Assembly (NCBI GenBank): GCA_028819235.1
Contig: JAPPMC010000231.1
Coordinates: 1-64,000 of the forward strand
Reading direction: 5' to 3'
Length of the DNA: 64,000 nucleotides
DNA from: Bryobacterales bacterium
Lineage (GTDB): Bacteria; Acidobacteriota; Terriglobia; Bryobacterales; UBA6623
The notes beneath the pieces are model-generated. The model was given only the letters and a program-made list of their open reading frames with translations, was not told where the DNA came from and did no database searches. Each line of letters begins with the position of its first letter. Position 1 is the first letter of the stretch. Shown in pieces: positions 1 through 9,908 of this stretch. The position numbers and the translations under genes were made by a program.

Positions 1-65
1 AGCCGCGTCTCAGCAGGAGCCCCGCTCGTGACTTATGGGGCAAGGGCAGCCTGCGGCGGGCCGGG

Positions 66-359
66 CTATAGCGGAAAGATGTCCGCATCTGCATCCAGCA
101 GGCTGGGGCCCAGCGCGCTAAGCGCATCTCTTCGGACGCGCTCCAAGACCTCGGCCGCTCGGGACGGGGAACTGGAGACGGTGGCGACGACGATCTCGCC
201 GTATCGGCGGCTGTCATGCCCGGCAACCTCCGCCAGACTGGCATTGTGGCGCCGCCTTACGCGGTCCTTGAGCGAGCGGAAGACCTGGCGCTTGTCCTTC
301 AGTGACCGCGAGTGCTCCACTCGGATCCGCAGGTGCAGCGTTCCAAGATGGCATTCCAT
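66..359 (-). CDS. ylxP: DUF503 family protein, YlxP-like
   Basis: The product is 97 residues and matches the small DUF503/YlxP family. Visible family features are an N-terminal strand 'GTLHLRIRVEHSRSLKDKR', a basic helix after it, and a C-terminal helix ending 'LLDADADIFPL'. The biochemical role is not established; the gene habitually sits in the nusA-infB-rbfA operon and is thought to be linked to ribosome maturation. The reading frame is open further upstream, but the start at the ATG beginning MECHLG gives the normal family length and leaves 31 bp after the infB stop codon. The preceding open part of the frame is Ser/Arg-rich and not conserved-looking. The usual next gene, rbfA, would lie beyond the left edge; the 65 bases left of this gene do not show a convincing start. 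Confidence 0.85.
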   Translation of the reverse strand: MECHLGTLHLRIRVEHSRSLKDKRQVFRSLKDRVRRRHNASLAEVAGHDSRRYGEIVVATVSSSPSRAAEVLERVRRDALSALGPSLLDADADIFPL

Positions 360-390
360 TTCGCCGCGCGCCAGCACACCGGCCGACCAC

Positions 391-3300
391 CTAGACGGGG
401 ATGATCTCGTCGATGTCCTGTGCAATCTCGATCGTTCGGAAGACCTCGATCTCGTCGCCCCGCTTGATGTCGTTGTAGCGCTCGAAGTGCATGCCGCACT
501 CCTGGCCGGCGCGCACTTCCTTGACATCGTCCTTGAAGCGCCTCAAGGAGGCCAACTGGCCGGTGTGGACGACGACGTTGTCGCGCAGAAGCCGGGCGGA
601 AGCGCCCGCCTCCACCAAGCCTTCAGCCACTAGGCAGCCCGCAACGGTGCCCACGTTCGTGATGTTGAACACCTCAAGGACAGATGCCCGGCCGAGGCGC
701 TCCTCTTTGCGGATCGGCTCTAGCAGGCCGGCTAGGCTCTTCTTTAGCTCGTCTACGAGCTCGTAGATCACAGTGTGGAGCCGTATGTCGATCCGCTCCC
801 GGTCCGCCAGTGCCGCAGCGGAGCGCTCGGGCCGCACGTTGAAGCCGACAACGACCGCATTGGCCGTGATCGCCAGCAGGATGTCGGACTCCTTGATCGC
901 TCCAACGCCGGAGTGGATCACGCGCACCTTGACCTTCTCGCTGGTCAGTCTGGCGAGCGTGTCCCTCAGGACGGTCGCGGAGCCCTGGAAGTCTGCCTTG
1001 AGGATTATCGGCAGTTCCTTCGTCCGGCCGGCCGCGAGCTGCTCCTGGAACTGCTCGAGCGAGATCCGGGCGCTTTGGGCCATCGACATCTGGCGGGCCT
1101 TCTCTTCGCGGTAGTCGACGATCTTGCGGGCACGGCCGGTGTCGGCGACGACCGAGAGCTGGTCCCCGGGATCAGGCAGCGAGTCCAGCCCGAGCACCAC
1201 AACCGCCGAAGAGGGGCCTGCCTCGCGCACTCTACTGCCACGGTCGTCCATCAACGCCCGCACCCTTCCCAGCACTGCCCCGACCACGAACGTGTCGCCG
1301 ACGCGGAGCGTGCCGTTCTGGGTAAGCACCGTGGCCACGGGGCCCTTGCCCCGGTCCAGCTTGGCCTCCAGGACGACACCGATGGCGGAACGGTTCGGAT
1401 TCGCCCGCAGCTCCGCCAGCTCGGCCACCAGGCTGATCATTTCCAGCAGGTTCTCGATGCCCTCGCCCGTGATCGCCGAGACGTTGCAGCAGATGGTCTC
1501 GCCGCCCCACTCCTCGGACACCAGCCCGCGCTCGGCCAGCTCGCGCTTTGCCCGCTCCGGATCGGCGCCGGGCAGGTCGATCTTGTTGACGGCGACGATG
1601 ATCGGAACCTTTGCCTCCTTGGCGTGGTCGATCGCCTCGAGCGTCTGCGGCATCACGCCGTCGTCGGCCGCGACGACTAGCACAACGACGTCCGTGACCG
1701 CGGCGCCGTGGGCGCGCATCTTGGTGAAGGCCTCGTGCCCCGGCGTGTCGATGAACACGATGCGCTTGCCGTCCTGGACCACGTGGTAGGCCCCGATGGC
1801 CTGAGTGATGCCGCCCGCTTCGCGAGCGGCCACGTTCGTGGACCGGATCTTGTCCAAGAGGGACGTCTTTCCGTGGTCCACATGCCCCATGATCGTGACG
1901 ACCGGCGCCCGCGGCTCCAGATCCTCGGGACTCTCGTCCTGATCGATCGCGATGACGGCCTCTTCCTCGAAGGTGAGCTCTTCGACCGTGGCCCCGAACT
2001 TCGCGGCAAGAGACTTGATCGTCTCCAGCTCCAAGGGCTGGTTGATGGTCGCGAACTGGCCCTCCTCGACCAGCTGCTTGATGATCTGGCTGGCTTTGAG
2101 CCCCAGCTTCTCGGCTAGTTCCTTGACGGACGCTCCTTCGGTGGCGACGATCTCTGTGTTAATGGCCTTCGGGAGTTCGGCCTTCCGCTTGCGCTGCTGG
2201 AGCTTGCTCTCGGCCAAGGCCACGAGATCTCGCCTGCGACGCGGCGGTCGCGGCCGCCTGAACCCGGGCGGCCTGTGCGGCCGTCCCGGTCCGCCCGGCC
2301 GGCGAGGCATGCCCGGCCGCGGGGGCATCCCCGGGCGTGGCGGCATGCCTGGGCGCGGCATGCCCGGACGAGGGCCGCCCGGTCTGCGGTACCCGCCTAC
2401 TGGGGGAGTCGGGATCCCGGGGACGGCCGCTGGCTTGTGCGGGCGCTGGACAATCGGCCGGCCCGGGCTGAGGCCCGGACCGCCACCCGGCCGCTGCCTA
2501 GGCAACCCGCGCGCGGCAGCCCGGCCAGGCTGGCCTGCAACCCTCGGAGGTCGGACCGGGCGGGCGGGGCGGATGGGCGCAGCGGGCCGGCGCGGCGGCT
2601 TGGGAGCGCCAGGAACGGGCGGCTTGGGCGGGCTGGGACGGCGGGTCGGCGGCGCCAAGGGGGGCGCGGGCCCAGCTTTGCGGGGCGGCGCGGGCCTGGG
2701 TACCTGCGGACGGGGCGTACGAGGGGGCGGCTTCGGGCGAGCTGGAGGAATCGGGGGCGGGGCCGAGACCGCCGGGCGCGCCGGTCGGACAGGCGGCCGG
2801 AATTTGGGGGGCAAGGGGCTCGGCGGACGAACGGGCGGCGCAGACGGCTGAGGCATCCGCCTCTCGGGAGCCGCCACTTTGCGGGGCTCGGCTGGGGCGC
2901 GGGGCGGGGCGACCGTGCCGGCCCCGTCGGGCCTTCCCGCTGGCTTGTGGACTCTTGGGAGCAGGCTGGGGGGCACCGGCGGCTGCCGGGATGCTCCGCC
3001 CGGTGGCCGTACGGGTTTCGACCGCACCGGCGGCGGCTGCACCGGCTTTGGCGGCTGCACGCGGGGCGGCTGCAGCGGCTTCGGCTGCACAGGGGGGACG
3101 ACTCCCGCGGAGAGCGGAGGCCGCAAGCCACCCACCAGCGGAGGCTGAAAGGCCGGCGCACCCGTGCCACCGATCCTTATCGTGGGCCGGACTCCCGCCG
3201 CGGACCTTCTCCTAGGAGCCCTCCTCGCCGAAGGCCGGACCCGCGGACGCTTGGTCCGGAGCGGGAGCTCCAACTCGGCGAGAGGCCCTGGGCCTGCCTT

Positions 3301-3448
3301 CTTGGCACTCAGCTTTCGCATCCGCGCGCGAACCTTGCTGGCTTCCGCCTCGCTGAGCGAGCTCGAATGGGACTTCGGACCGTGAATCCCCAAGTCCGGA
3401 AGTATCGAGAGGATCTCCCCCGATTTGACCTCCAGCTCTCTTGCTAGT

Positions 3449-3462
<14 letters not shown>
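391..3462 (-). CDS. infB: Translation initiation factor IF-2
   Basis: IF-2 is the GTPase that places initiator tRNA on the 30S subunit. With the start chosen here it is 1023 residues. Order: an IF2_N helix ('[17 protein letters not shown]', residues 2-18), a Pro/Arg/Gly-rich linker at about 50-410 with 'RPGMP' repeats, a second IF2_N segment near 430-480, then the G domain with G1 'GHVDHGKTS' near 526, G3 'DTPGHEAF' near 571 and G4 'NKID' near 624, followed by domains II-IV. The frame is open for 36 more codons upstream, but that stretch is buried in the end of nusA and looks like random Arg/Trp-rich sequence. No ATG, GTG or TTG lies at the conserved N-terminus. A GGAGGG Shine-Dalgarno at 3471-3476 sits 8 bases before an ATT at 3460-3462, so an AUU start overlapping the nusA stop is proposed. 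An ATG start at 3570 is the fallback. Confidence 0.93.
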
Positions 3463-5089
<1,627 letters not shown>

Positions 5090-5111
5090 TCAGCCTCCTG
5101 GCCTAACCTGC

Positions 5112-5570
5112 CTACCAGTCCACCACCAACCGCGCGTGTTCGATGTCGTCAAGCGGCAGCCGCAGGGATTCCCCTCCCTCGGTCCGCAGGGAAACATCCC
5201 CCCGCGTGAAGCCCTGGATGCGGCCCGTTACGCGCAGCGCTTCGCTTGTGCGCACCGCCACTCGCCGACCCTCAAAGCGCTCGAAGTCCGAGGCGTGCCG
5301 AAGCTTGCGGTCCAATCCCGGAGAGGAGACCTCAAGTGTGTAGTTCCCTGGGACCAGGTCCTCGACGTCTAGCGCCGCCGAGAGCCTGCGGGACACGCGC
5401 GCGCAATGGCCGTGGGTGATTCCATCCGGACCGTCGATGTAGACGCGCAGCACCCCCCCTCGGAGCGACCCCTTCCATTCGGCACCGACAACCTCAAGAC
5501 TCTCGGACTCGGCGATCCGATCGGCGATGCTGCGGGCCCGGTCTACGATCACCCTTCGATGCGACGGCAT
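5112..5570 (-). CDS. rimP: Ribosome maturation factor RimP
   Basis: RimP assists 30S subunit maturation. The 152-residue product carries the family signature 'LEVSSPGLDRKLRHASDFER' after the N-terminal alpha/beta domain ('EVVGAEWKGSLRGGVLRVYI'), and a C-terminal SH3-like domain ('GRRVAVRTSEALRVTGRI'). The frame is open 23 codons further upstream, but that extension would run through an intrinsic terminator. The ATG at 5568-5570, preceded by an AGAGGGGGG Shine-Dalgarno, is the natural start and gives the normal family length. It is the first gene of rimP-nusA-infB-ylxP. Confidence 0.94.
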   Translation of the reverse strand: MPSHRRVIVDRARSIADRIAESESLEVVGAEWKGSLRGGVLRVYIDGPDGITHGHCARVSRRLSAALDVEDLVPGNYTLEVSSPGLDRKLRHASDFERFEGRRVAVRTSEALRVTGRIQGFTRGDVSLRTEGGESLRLPLDDIEHARLVVDW

Positions 5571-5586
5571 GTGCCCCCCTCTGAGC

Positions 5587-5613
5587 AAAAAAAAAGTGGG
5601 ACTCGGCCCACTT
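5587..5613 (-). terminator. Intrinsic terminator/attenuator in the rimP leader
   Basis: Read on the minus strand, a 7-bp stem AAGTGGG / CCCACTT with a 6-base loop (CCGAGT) is followed directly by a run of nine T residues. The run ends 16 bases before the rimP start codon. The hairpin lies downstream of a good extended -10 element, so it is placed as a transcription attenuator of the rimP-nusA-infB operon rather than as the end of another gene. No gene on this strand lies close upstream that would need a terminator here. Confidence 0.8.
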
Positions 5614-5642
5614 CCCATGCTCATCGACTGCGACTGCATTCC

Positions 5643-5651
5643 ACTATATCA
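5643..5651 (-). promoter_or_regulatory. Extended -10 promoter element of the rimP operon
   Basis: The minus strand reads TGATATAGT, that is TG-N-TATAGT, an extended -10 one base from consensus. No convincing -35 is seen 17 bases upstream, as is common for extended -10 promoters. The predicted transcript would begin near 5636, giving a leader of about 65 bases that contains the terminator at 5587-5613. Confidence 0.5.
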
Positions 5652-5877
5652 TGAGCGGATCGCTTGGGGCGAGGTCTCCGGGGCAGCGGCAGGCAAATCC
5701 GACTCTCATTTTGCCCGGCCTGATTCCGACGAGGGCGAGTTTCGCGATCACCAGCGGGCACCGCGTGTAGGCAGAATTGGCGGCCACAGATGGCTATCAT
5801 TGCGGCGGATCTGATTCTTGATGCCCCTTTTCCGTGCGGGTCCGTTGTAGTGCTCCTTGCGGGCGGGAGAGACTGAG

Positions 5878-5988
5878 ATGGCGACAGGTTCGTTCTCTGC
5901 AGCGGCAGCGGTGAGGGGCGCGCGCTGGCTGGGCGCCGTCGCGGCGATTGGCGGGACGTGCTATCTGGCCGGATGGGCCGCACTCTAA
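5878..5988 (+). CDS. 36-residue predicted single-span membrane protein
   Basis: An ATG with a GGGAGA Shine-Dalgarno about 6 bases upstream opens a 36-codon frame ending in TAA. The product begins MATGSFSAAA and has one hydrophobic segment ('WLGAVAAIGGTCYLAGWAAL') long enough to span the membrane. It lies 13 bp upstream of a second small membrane-protein gene on the same strand, which suggests a bicistronic unit. No family is recognised. The support is the ribosome binding site, the membrane-like composition and the close spacing; homologues would be needed to prove it. Confidence 0.45.
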   Translation: MATGSFSAAAAVRGARWLGAVAAIGGTCYLAGWAAL

Positions 5989-6001
5989 GTGGGATCTGGG
6001 A

Positions 6002-6331
6002 ATGCCGAGAAAGCGCCGCCAGGCCAATGTCCTGCCCGTCTTGGGCATCCTCCTGCTGTCCATCCCTGTCTACCTCCTGGCGAGATGGATTCGCATTTCC
6101 ATCGCGGTCGACAGCCACGAGGCCGCCGTGGCCGAGTTCGGCTCGACCCTTCCGCACGTGCTTCAGGATCCCCTCGCGAGCACGTCGTTCGCATTCGGAT
6201 GCGCGGCGGCTGGGGCGGCAGTCGGGGCGCTTGCCCTGGTCCGTCTCTCCGAGTGGGGACGGTGGCTCGGCGTTGCGATACTCGCCGTCGGCGCGCTGCT
6301 GGCTTCGTGGTTCGCTTGGGGGCTGCTATAG
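6002..6331 (+). CDS. Small membrane protein, three predicted TM segments
   Basis: The product is 109 residues starting MPRKRRQAN. Three hydrophobic stretches are visible: 'VLPVLGILLLSIPVYLLARW', a central Ala/Gly-rich span ('FAFGCAAAGAAVGALALVRL') and a C-terminal span ('WLGVAILAVGALLASWFAWG'). The positive N-terminus predicts a cytoplasmic start. The chosen ATG follows a purine-rich GTGGGATCTGGGA; the frame is open 18 codons further but that part overlaps the preceding mini-gene. The family and function are not recognised. Confidence 0.6.
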   Translation: MPRKRRQANVLPVLGILLLSIPVYLLARWIRISIAVDSHEAAVAEFGSTLPHVLQDPLASTSFAFGCAAAGAAVGALALVRLSEWGRWLGVAILAVGALLASWFAWGLL

Positions 6332-6621
6332 GCGAGCGCCGCACCAGACAGCCGATTCTGCGCGCGGGACAGCGCAGGCCCACTCGCCCGTGCTCGTGCT
6401 TGGCCCCCGTCGCCCGTGTACCCTTCGGCCAGCGCGCAGCCGGTCGCCCGGAATGTGGGACGAGGCGCCATCGACGAGGATGACGGGGATCTTGGCGTCC
6501 GCCGGACTAACGATCGGTCGAGCGTCCGTGACGCGTCCATCAATCCGAACGCGTTCGCGTGGCTGGCAGCGCGACTCTCTTGCGCGTCGACCGGCCGAAG
6601 CCCTATCGACCCGGCCGGGCG

Positions 6622-7437
6622 CTACAGCGAGCGATCGGCCACGCGCACGCGCATGGCTTCGAGCTTGTCCACGTAAGATTGTCGGTACGAACGGTGGTCC
6701 AAGCCGAAGGGCGTGTTCCGCGGCTGGAAGCCCGCAAGTACCTCGTCGGGATCGGCCTCCGCGAACCGGCGCATAACCGCGACTTGCTCCTCAAAGACGC
6801 CAGCCAGGTCGTGGTGCTCGGCCAGCAGCCGACGCAGCACGTGGACGCCGAAGGCGATGTGCCGCTGCTCGTCGCGTTGGATCAGGCGGATGCCACGCTC
6901 GAGGCCGGGAAACCTCCCGCTTCGTTCGAATATCGCGTGATACAGGGTATAGCCGGCCTCGGCGCTGACGCCCTCGACGTAGAAGTGATAGAGCATTACC
7001 GCTCGGAAAAGGGCTTCTGGGCTGTCGTCGTGCAGCAACGACCGCATGGCAAGCGGCAGACGGGCAGAGAAGATGTCGCCGTGGAAGTCGGGATAGGGGA
7101 TGTCGACTCCGAACCGGCCGGGCAGTGCCTCGACCAGCCAGCGCTCGAAGAACTGAACGTGCCGCGCCTCTTCATACATTTGCGCGGCCACGAACACCTG
7201 CTCCTCGATCCATCGGGCGTGGCGCAATCGTATCTGCAGGGGAGCCAATTCGTGGGTGACGCCGCGTTCGCCGAGTCGGAAGCCAGCCACGAGCCTCACC
7301 AGCAGACGCCGTTCTTCGTCCGTGAGGGCCAGCCAGTCGGAACGCTCCTGCGAGAAGTCGATGTCGCCGGGGCTCCACGCACGCCCATGCGACGCCGTGA
7401 ACAGCCGCATGGGAAGCGAGTCGTGGTCGAACGGCAT
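6622..7437 (-). CDS. R2-like ligand-binding oxidase (R2lox)
   Basis: This 271-residue protein belongs to the ferritin-like ribonucleotide-reductase R2 superfamily, and specifically looks like R2lox, a Mn/Fe oxidase that binds a long-chain ligand and forms a Tyr-Val ether cross-link. The N-terminal 'WSPGDIDFSQ' is typical. The six metal ligands can be placed: E57, E90 and H93 ('EEARHVQFF'), E155, E190 and H193 ('QRDEQRHIAFG'). The cross-link pair V60 and Y150 is also present. The spacings between these residues (33, 65, 35) equal those I recall for characterised R2lox proteins. There is no large-subunit nrdA nearby, consistent with a non-RNR role. The ATG is preceded by GGGAGG at a rather long distance, so the exact start is less certain. 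Confidence 0.85.
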   Translation of the reverse strand: MPFDHDSLPMRLFTASHGRAWSPGDIDFSQERSDWLALTDEERRLLVRLVAGFRLGERGVTHELAPLQIRLRHARWIEEQVFVAAQMYEEARHVQFFERWLVEALPGRFGVDIPYPDFHGDIFSARLPLAMRSLLHDDSPEALFRAVMLYHFYVEGVSAEAGYTLYHAIFERSGRFPGLERGIRLIQRDEQRHIAFGVHVLRRLLAEHHDLAGVFEEQVAVMRRFAEADPDEVLAGFQPRNTPFGLDHRSYRQSYVDKLEAMRVRVADRSL

Positions 7438-7652
7438 GAGTAGTCGTTCCGCCTCCCTCGACGGTAACGCAGTTCAGCTCGTTCCGCAGGCCGCTGATCA
7501 TCGTGCTGACGATTTCGACCGCGCTCATCGGCCTCGCCATCGGCTCGCTATAGCCCCCGCGCACGGAAACCTCCTCATGCGCCGGGACGCCAATTGCTAC
7601 AATGACCCCCTCCGGGCCTCGGGCGGTGTGTAGCGCCCGGCGATGCTTCAGG

Positions 7653-9887
7653 ATGCCCGCCCGTCCGTTCTCTTCGATGCCCCTCCCGCTGGCGCTAGGA
7701 GTGCTATTCCCGCTTCTGGCGGCGGGGACTGCCGTAGCGGCCGACTCCGACACTTGGAGTTCTTGGCGCGGAATCGCGTCCGACGGCACATCGGCAGACG
7801 AGGGGCTTCCCGAGTCTTGGTCCGCTGACGGCGAGAACCTGCTGTGGCAAGCGCCGTACGGAGGCAGGTCGACGCCGGTCGTGGTGGACGGCCGCGTGTG
7901 CGTGATCCGGCTGGCAGAGCCCAACGACGAGTCGAGATGGCAGGAGCAGGTCGCCTGCCTAGACGCCGACACGGGACGACTGGCGTGGGAGCACCGCTAC
8001 AGCGTCTTCCAGACCGACATTCCCCACCACCGGGTCGGGTGGGCCAGCCTGGTTGCCGACCCCGCCACGGGTAACGTCTTCGCCCACGGAGTCGAGGGGA
8101 TGCTGATCGCCTTCGACCCGAACGGCCGGGTGATCTGGGAACGTTCGACGTCCGAGGAGGTCGGCCGCATCAGCGGCTTCGGCGGGCGCACGGTGACGCC
8201 GGTCCTGGACGGCAACCTCCTGATCGTCAGCTTCCTCTCGGCCGGTTGGGGTTCGACGTTCATTCCCCGCCACCGCTTCTATGCCCTTGACAAGCGCACT
8301 GGCGAGACGGTCTGGCTGTCGACTCCCGGCCAGGCCCCCTACGACACCACATATTCCGTCCCGGTCGTCCGCCAGATCGGCGGCCAGCGGCTGCTGATAG
8401 CGGGCAACGGCGACGGCGGCATCTATGCGATGCAGGCCGCGACGGGCCTCAAGGTCTGGGGCTACCCGCTGTCGAAGCGCGGCATCAACTCGTCCGTGGC
8501 GGTCGAGGGGACCACAGTCTTCGCATCCCACAGCGAGGAGAACGTGGACGGCACGTCGATGGGGCGCTTGGTCGCGCTGGACGGCTCCAGCATCTCCGAA
8601 GGCCGGCCGGCACTGCTGTGGATGGAAGACGGCTTTGCCGCGGGATACGCCTCGCCGGCGGTCGAGAACGGGATCGTCTACCACGTCGACAACTCGGCGA
8701 ACCTGATGGCGTTCGACGGCGCGACCGGGGCCGCGCTATGGAAGCGCAACATCGGCATCGCCCAGCGCGCCTCTCCCGTGGTCGGTGACGGAAAGCTGTT
8801 CGTCTCCGACGTCGACGGCAAGTTCCACATCCTGCGCCTGCGCGGTCGCCAGGAGCCTGTGCCCACGGACGTGGACGAGTTCCACAATCCCGACGGCAGC
8901 CTGACCCAGATCAACGGATCCCCGGCGATTGCGGGCGGGCGGATCTACTTCATCACCAACAACGACCTGTACTGTATCGAGGGCCCGTCGGGACAGGCCC
9001 GATCCAAGGACGCGCCCGTCGGCCCTCCGGCAACCGCGCCGCAGGGTGCCGAGGCCGCTCATGTCCAGGTCGTGCCGGCCGAGGTCAACCTCGTCCCCGG
9101 GGAGAGCGTCAGGTTCACGGCGCGCCTGTTCGACGGGTCCGGCCAGCTGATCGGTGAAGCCGAGGCCGACTGGGCACTGGAGGGGGCACTGGGCGGGACG
9201 CTGGGTGACAACGGGGACCTCACCGCCAGCCGCGCTCACCCGCAGGGAGGCCTAGTACAGGCCACCGTGGGCAGCCTCACCGGGACGGCGCGTGTCGCCG
9301 TGCGGCCGAACGGCGGGTTTTCCGAGGACTTCGAAGGGTACGCCGCCGATTCCGTCCCCGACGGCTGGTCGGCGGCCCGCGGCCGATTCACGATTGCGGA
9401 GATAGACGGCCAAAGGCGGCTCAAAAAGCCCTCCGGCAACCCGCGCTCTTGGCGGACGACGGTCTATGTCGGCACACCTAGCCAGCGCGGCTACGAGATC
9501 CGGGCCGAGATGATGTCGACGGAGCAGCGCAGACGCCTTGGCGACATGGGGCTGGTGTCCCACCGCTACACGCTGGCCATGATGGGCAACGCCCAGTCGC
9601 TCATGATCCGAACGTGGCTGTCCGAACTCGGCCGCTTCTCGAAGGAGGTCCCGCTGGAGTGGGACCCGGACGTGTGGTACGTGGTCAAGCTCCGCGTGGA
9701 GCCGGCAGAGGACGGCAGCACGACTATCCGCGGAAAGGTCTGGCCCAAGTCGTCCGAGGAGCCCGAGGGTTGGACGATCGAGGCGGTCGACCCCCTCGGC
9801 CATGACCACGGGAGCCCGGGGATCTACGGCTACTCCTCGGCGGACCTTTACTACGACAACCTTGAGGTCACCGCCTTCGGCGAGTGA
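7653..9887 (+). CDS. Exported PQQ-like beta-propeller protein
   Basis: The product (744 residues from this ATG) starts with a signal peptide ('PLPLALGVLFPLLAAGTAVA') and is followed by repeated PQQ-enzyme-like blades, for example 'GRLAWEHRYSVF', 'GETVWLSTPGQAPY' and 'GAALWKRNIGIAQRASPVVG'. After about residue 460 come an Ig-like part and a C-terminal beta-rich domain ('EDFEGYAADSVPDGW') resembling a concanavalin-type fold. No heme motif is present, so a dehydrogenase activity cannot be claimed; periplasmic binding or scaffolding is equally likely. The start is uncertain: an upstream ATG at 7602 overlaps a -10-like TACAAT (7598-7603), and a later ATG at 7677 would also keep the signal peptide. 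It begins a plus-strand run with the next three genes. Confidence 0.8.
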   Translation: MPARPFSSMPLPLALGVLFPLLAAGTAVAADSDTWSSWRGIASDGTSADEGLPESWSADGENLLWQAPYGGRSTPVVVDGRVCVIRLAEPNDESRWQEQVACLDADTGRLAWEHRYSVFQTDIPHHRVGWASLVADPATGNVFAHGVEGMLIAFDPNGRVIWERSTSEEVGRISGFGGRTVTPVLDGNLLIVSFLSAGWGSTFIPRHRFYALDKRTGETVWLSTPGQAPYDTTYSVPVVRQIGGQRLLIAGNGDGGIYAMQAATGLKVWGYPLSKRGINSSVAVEGTTVFASHSEENVDGTSMGRLVALDGSSISEGRPALLWMEDGFAAGYASPAVENGIVYHVDNSANLMAFDGATGAALWKRNIGIAQRASPVVGDGKLFVSDVDGKFHILRLRGRQEPVPTDVDEFHNPDGSLTQINGSPAIAGGRIYFITNNDLYCIEGPSGQARSKDAPVGPPATAPQGAEAAHVQVVPAEVNLVPGESVRFTARLFDGSGQLIGEAEADWALEGALGGTLGDNGDLTASRAHPQGGLVQATVGSLTGTARVAVRPNGGFSEDFEGYAADSVPDGWSAARGRFTIAEIDGQRRLKKPSGNPRSWRTTVYVGTPSQRGYEIRAEMMSTEQRRRLGDMGLVSHRYTLAMMGNAQSLMIRTWLSELGRFSKEVPLEWDPDVWYVVKLRVEPAEDGSTTIRGKVWPKSSEEPEGWTIEAVDPLGHDHGSPGIYGYSSADLYYDNLEVTAFGE

Positions 9888-9908
9888 TCGCGGACAGCGG
9901 AGTCTCGC

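Noticed and set aside
1-65. A TTG at 41-43 (minus strand) that could open rbfA, the gene expected next in the operon
   Set aside because: The 14 codons visible before the window edge do not resemble the RbfA N-terminus and there is no Shine-Dalgarno.
1952-3447. Long plus-strand open frames opposite infB, including Gly/Arg-rich ones of 300 to 390 codons
   Set aside because: They are the antisense of the Pro/Arg-rich linker of IF-2; high GC removes stop codons and the composition is not protein-like.
7172-7972. A 266-codon minus-strand frame upstream of the R2lox gene
   Set aside because: It overlaps both the R2lox gene and the beta-propeller gene in other frames and shows no motif or ribosome binding site.
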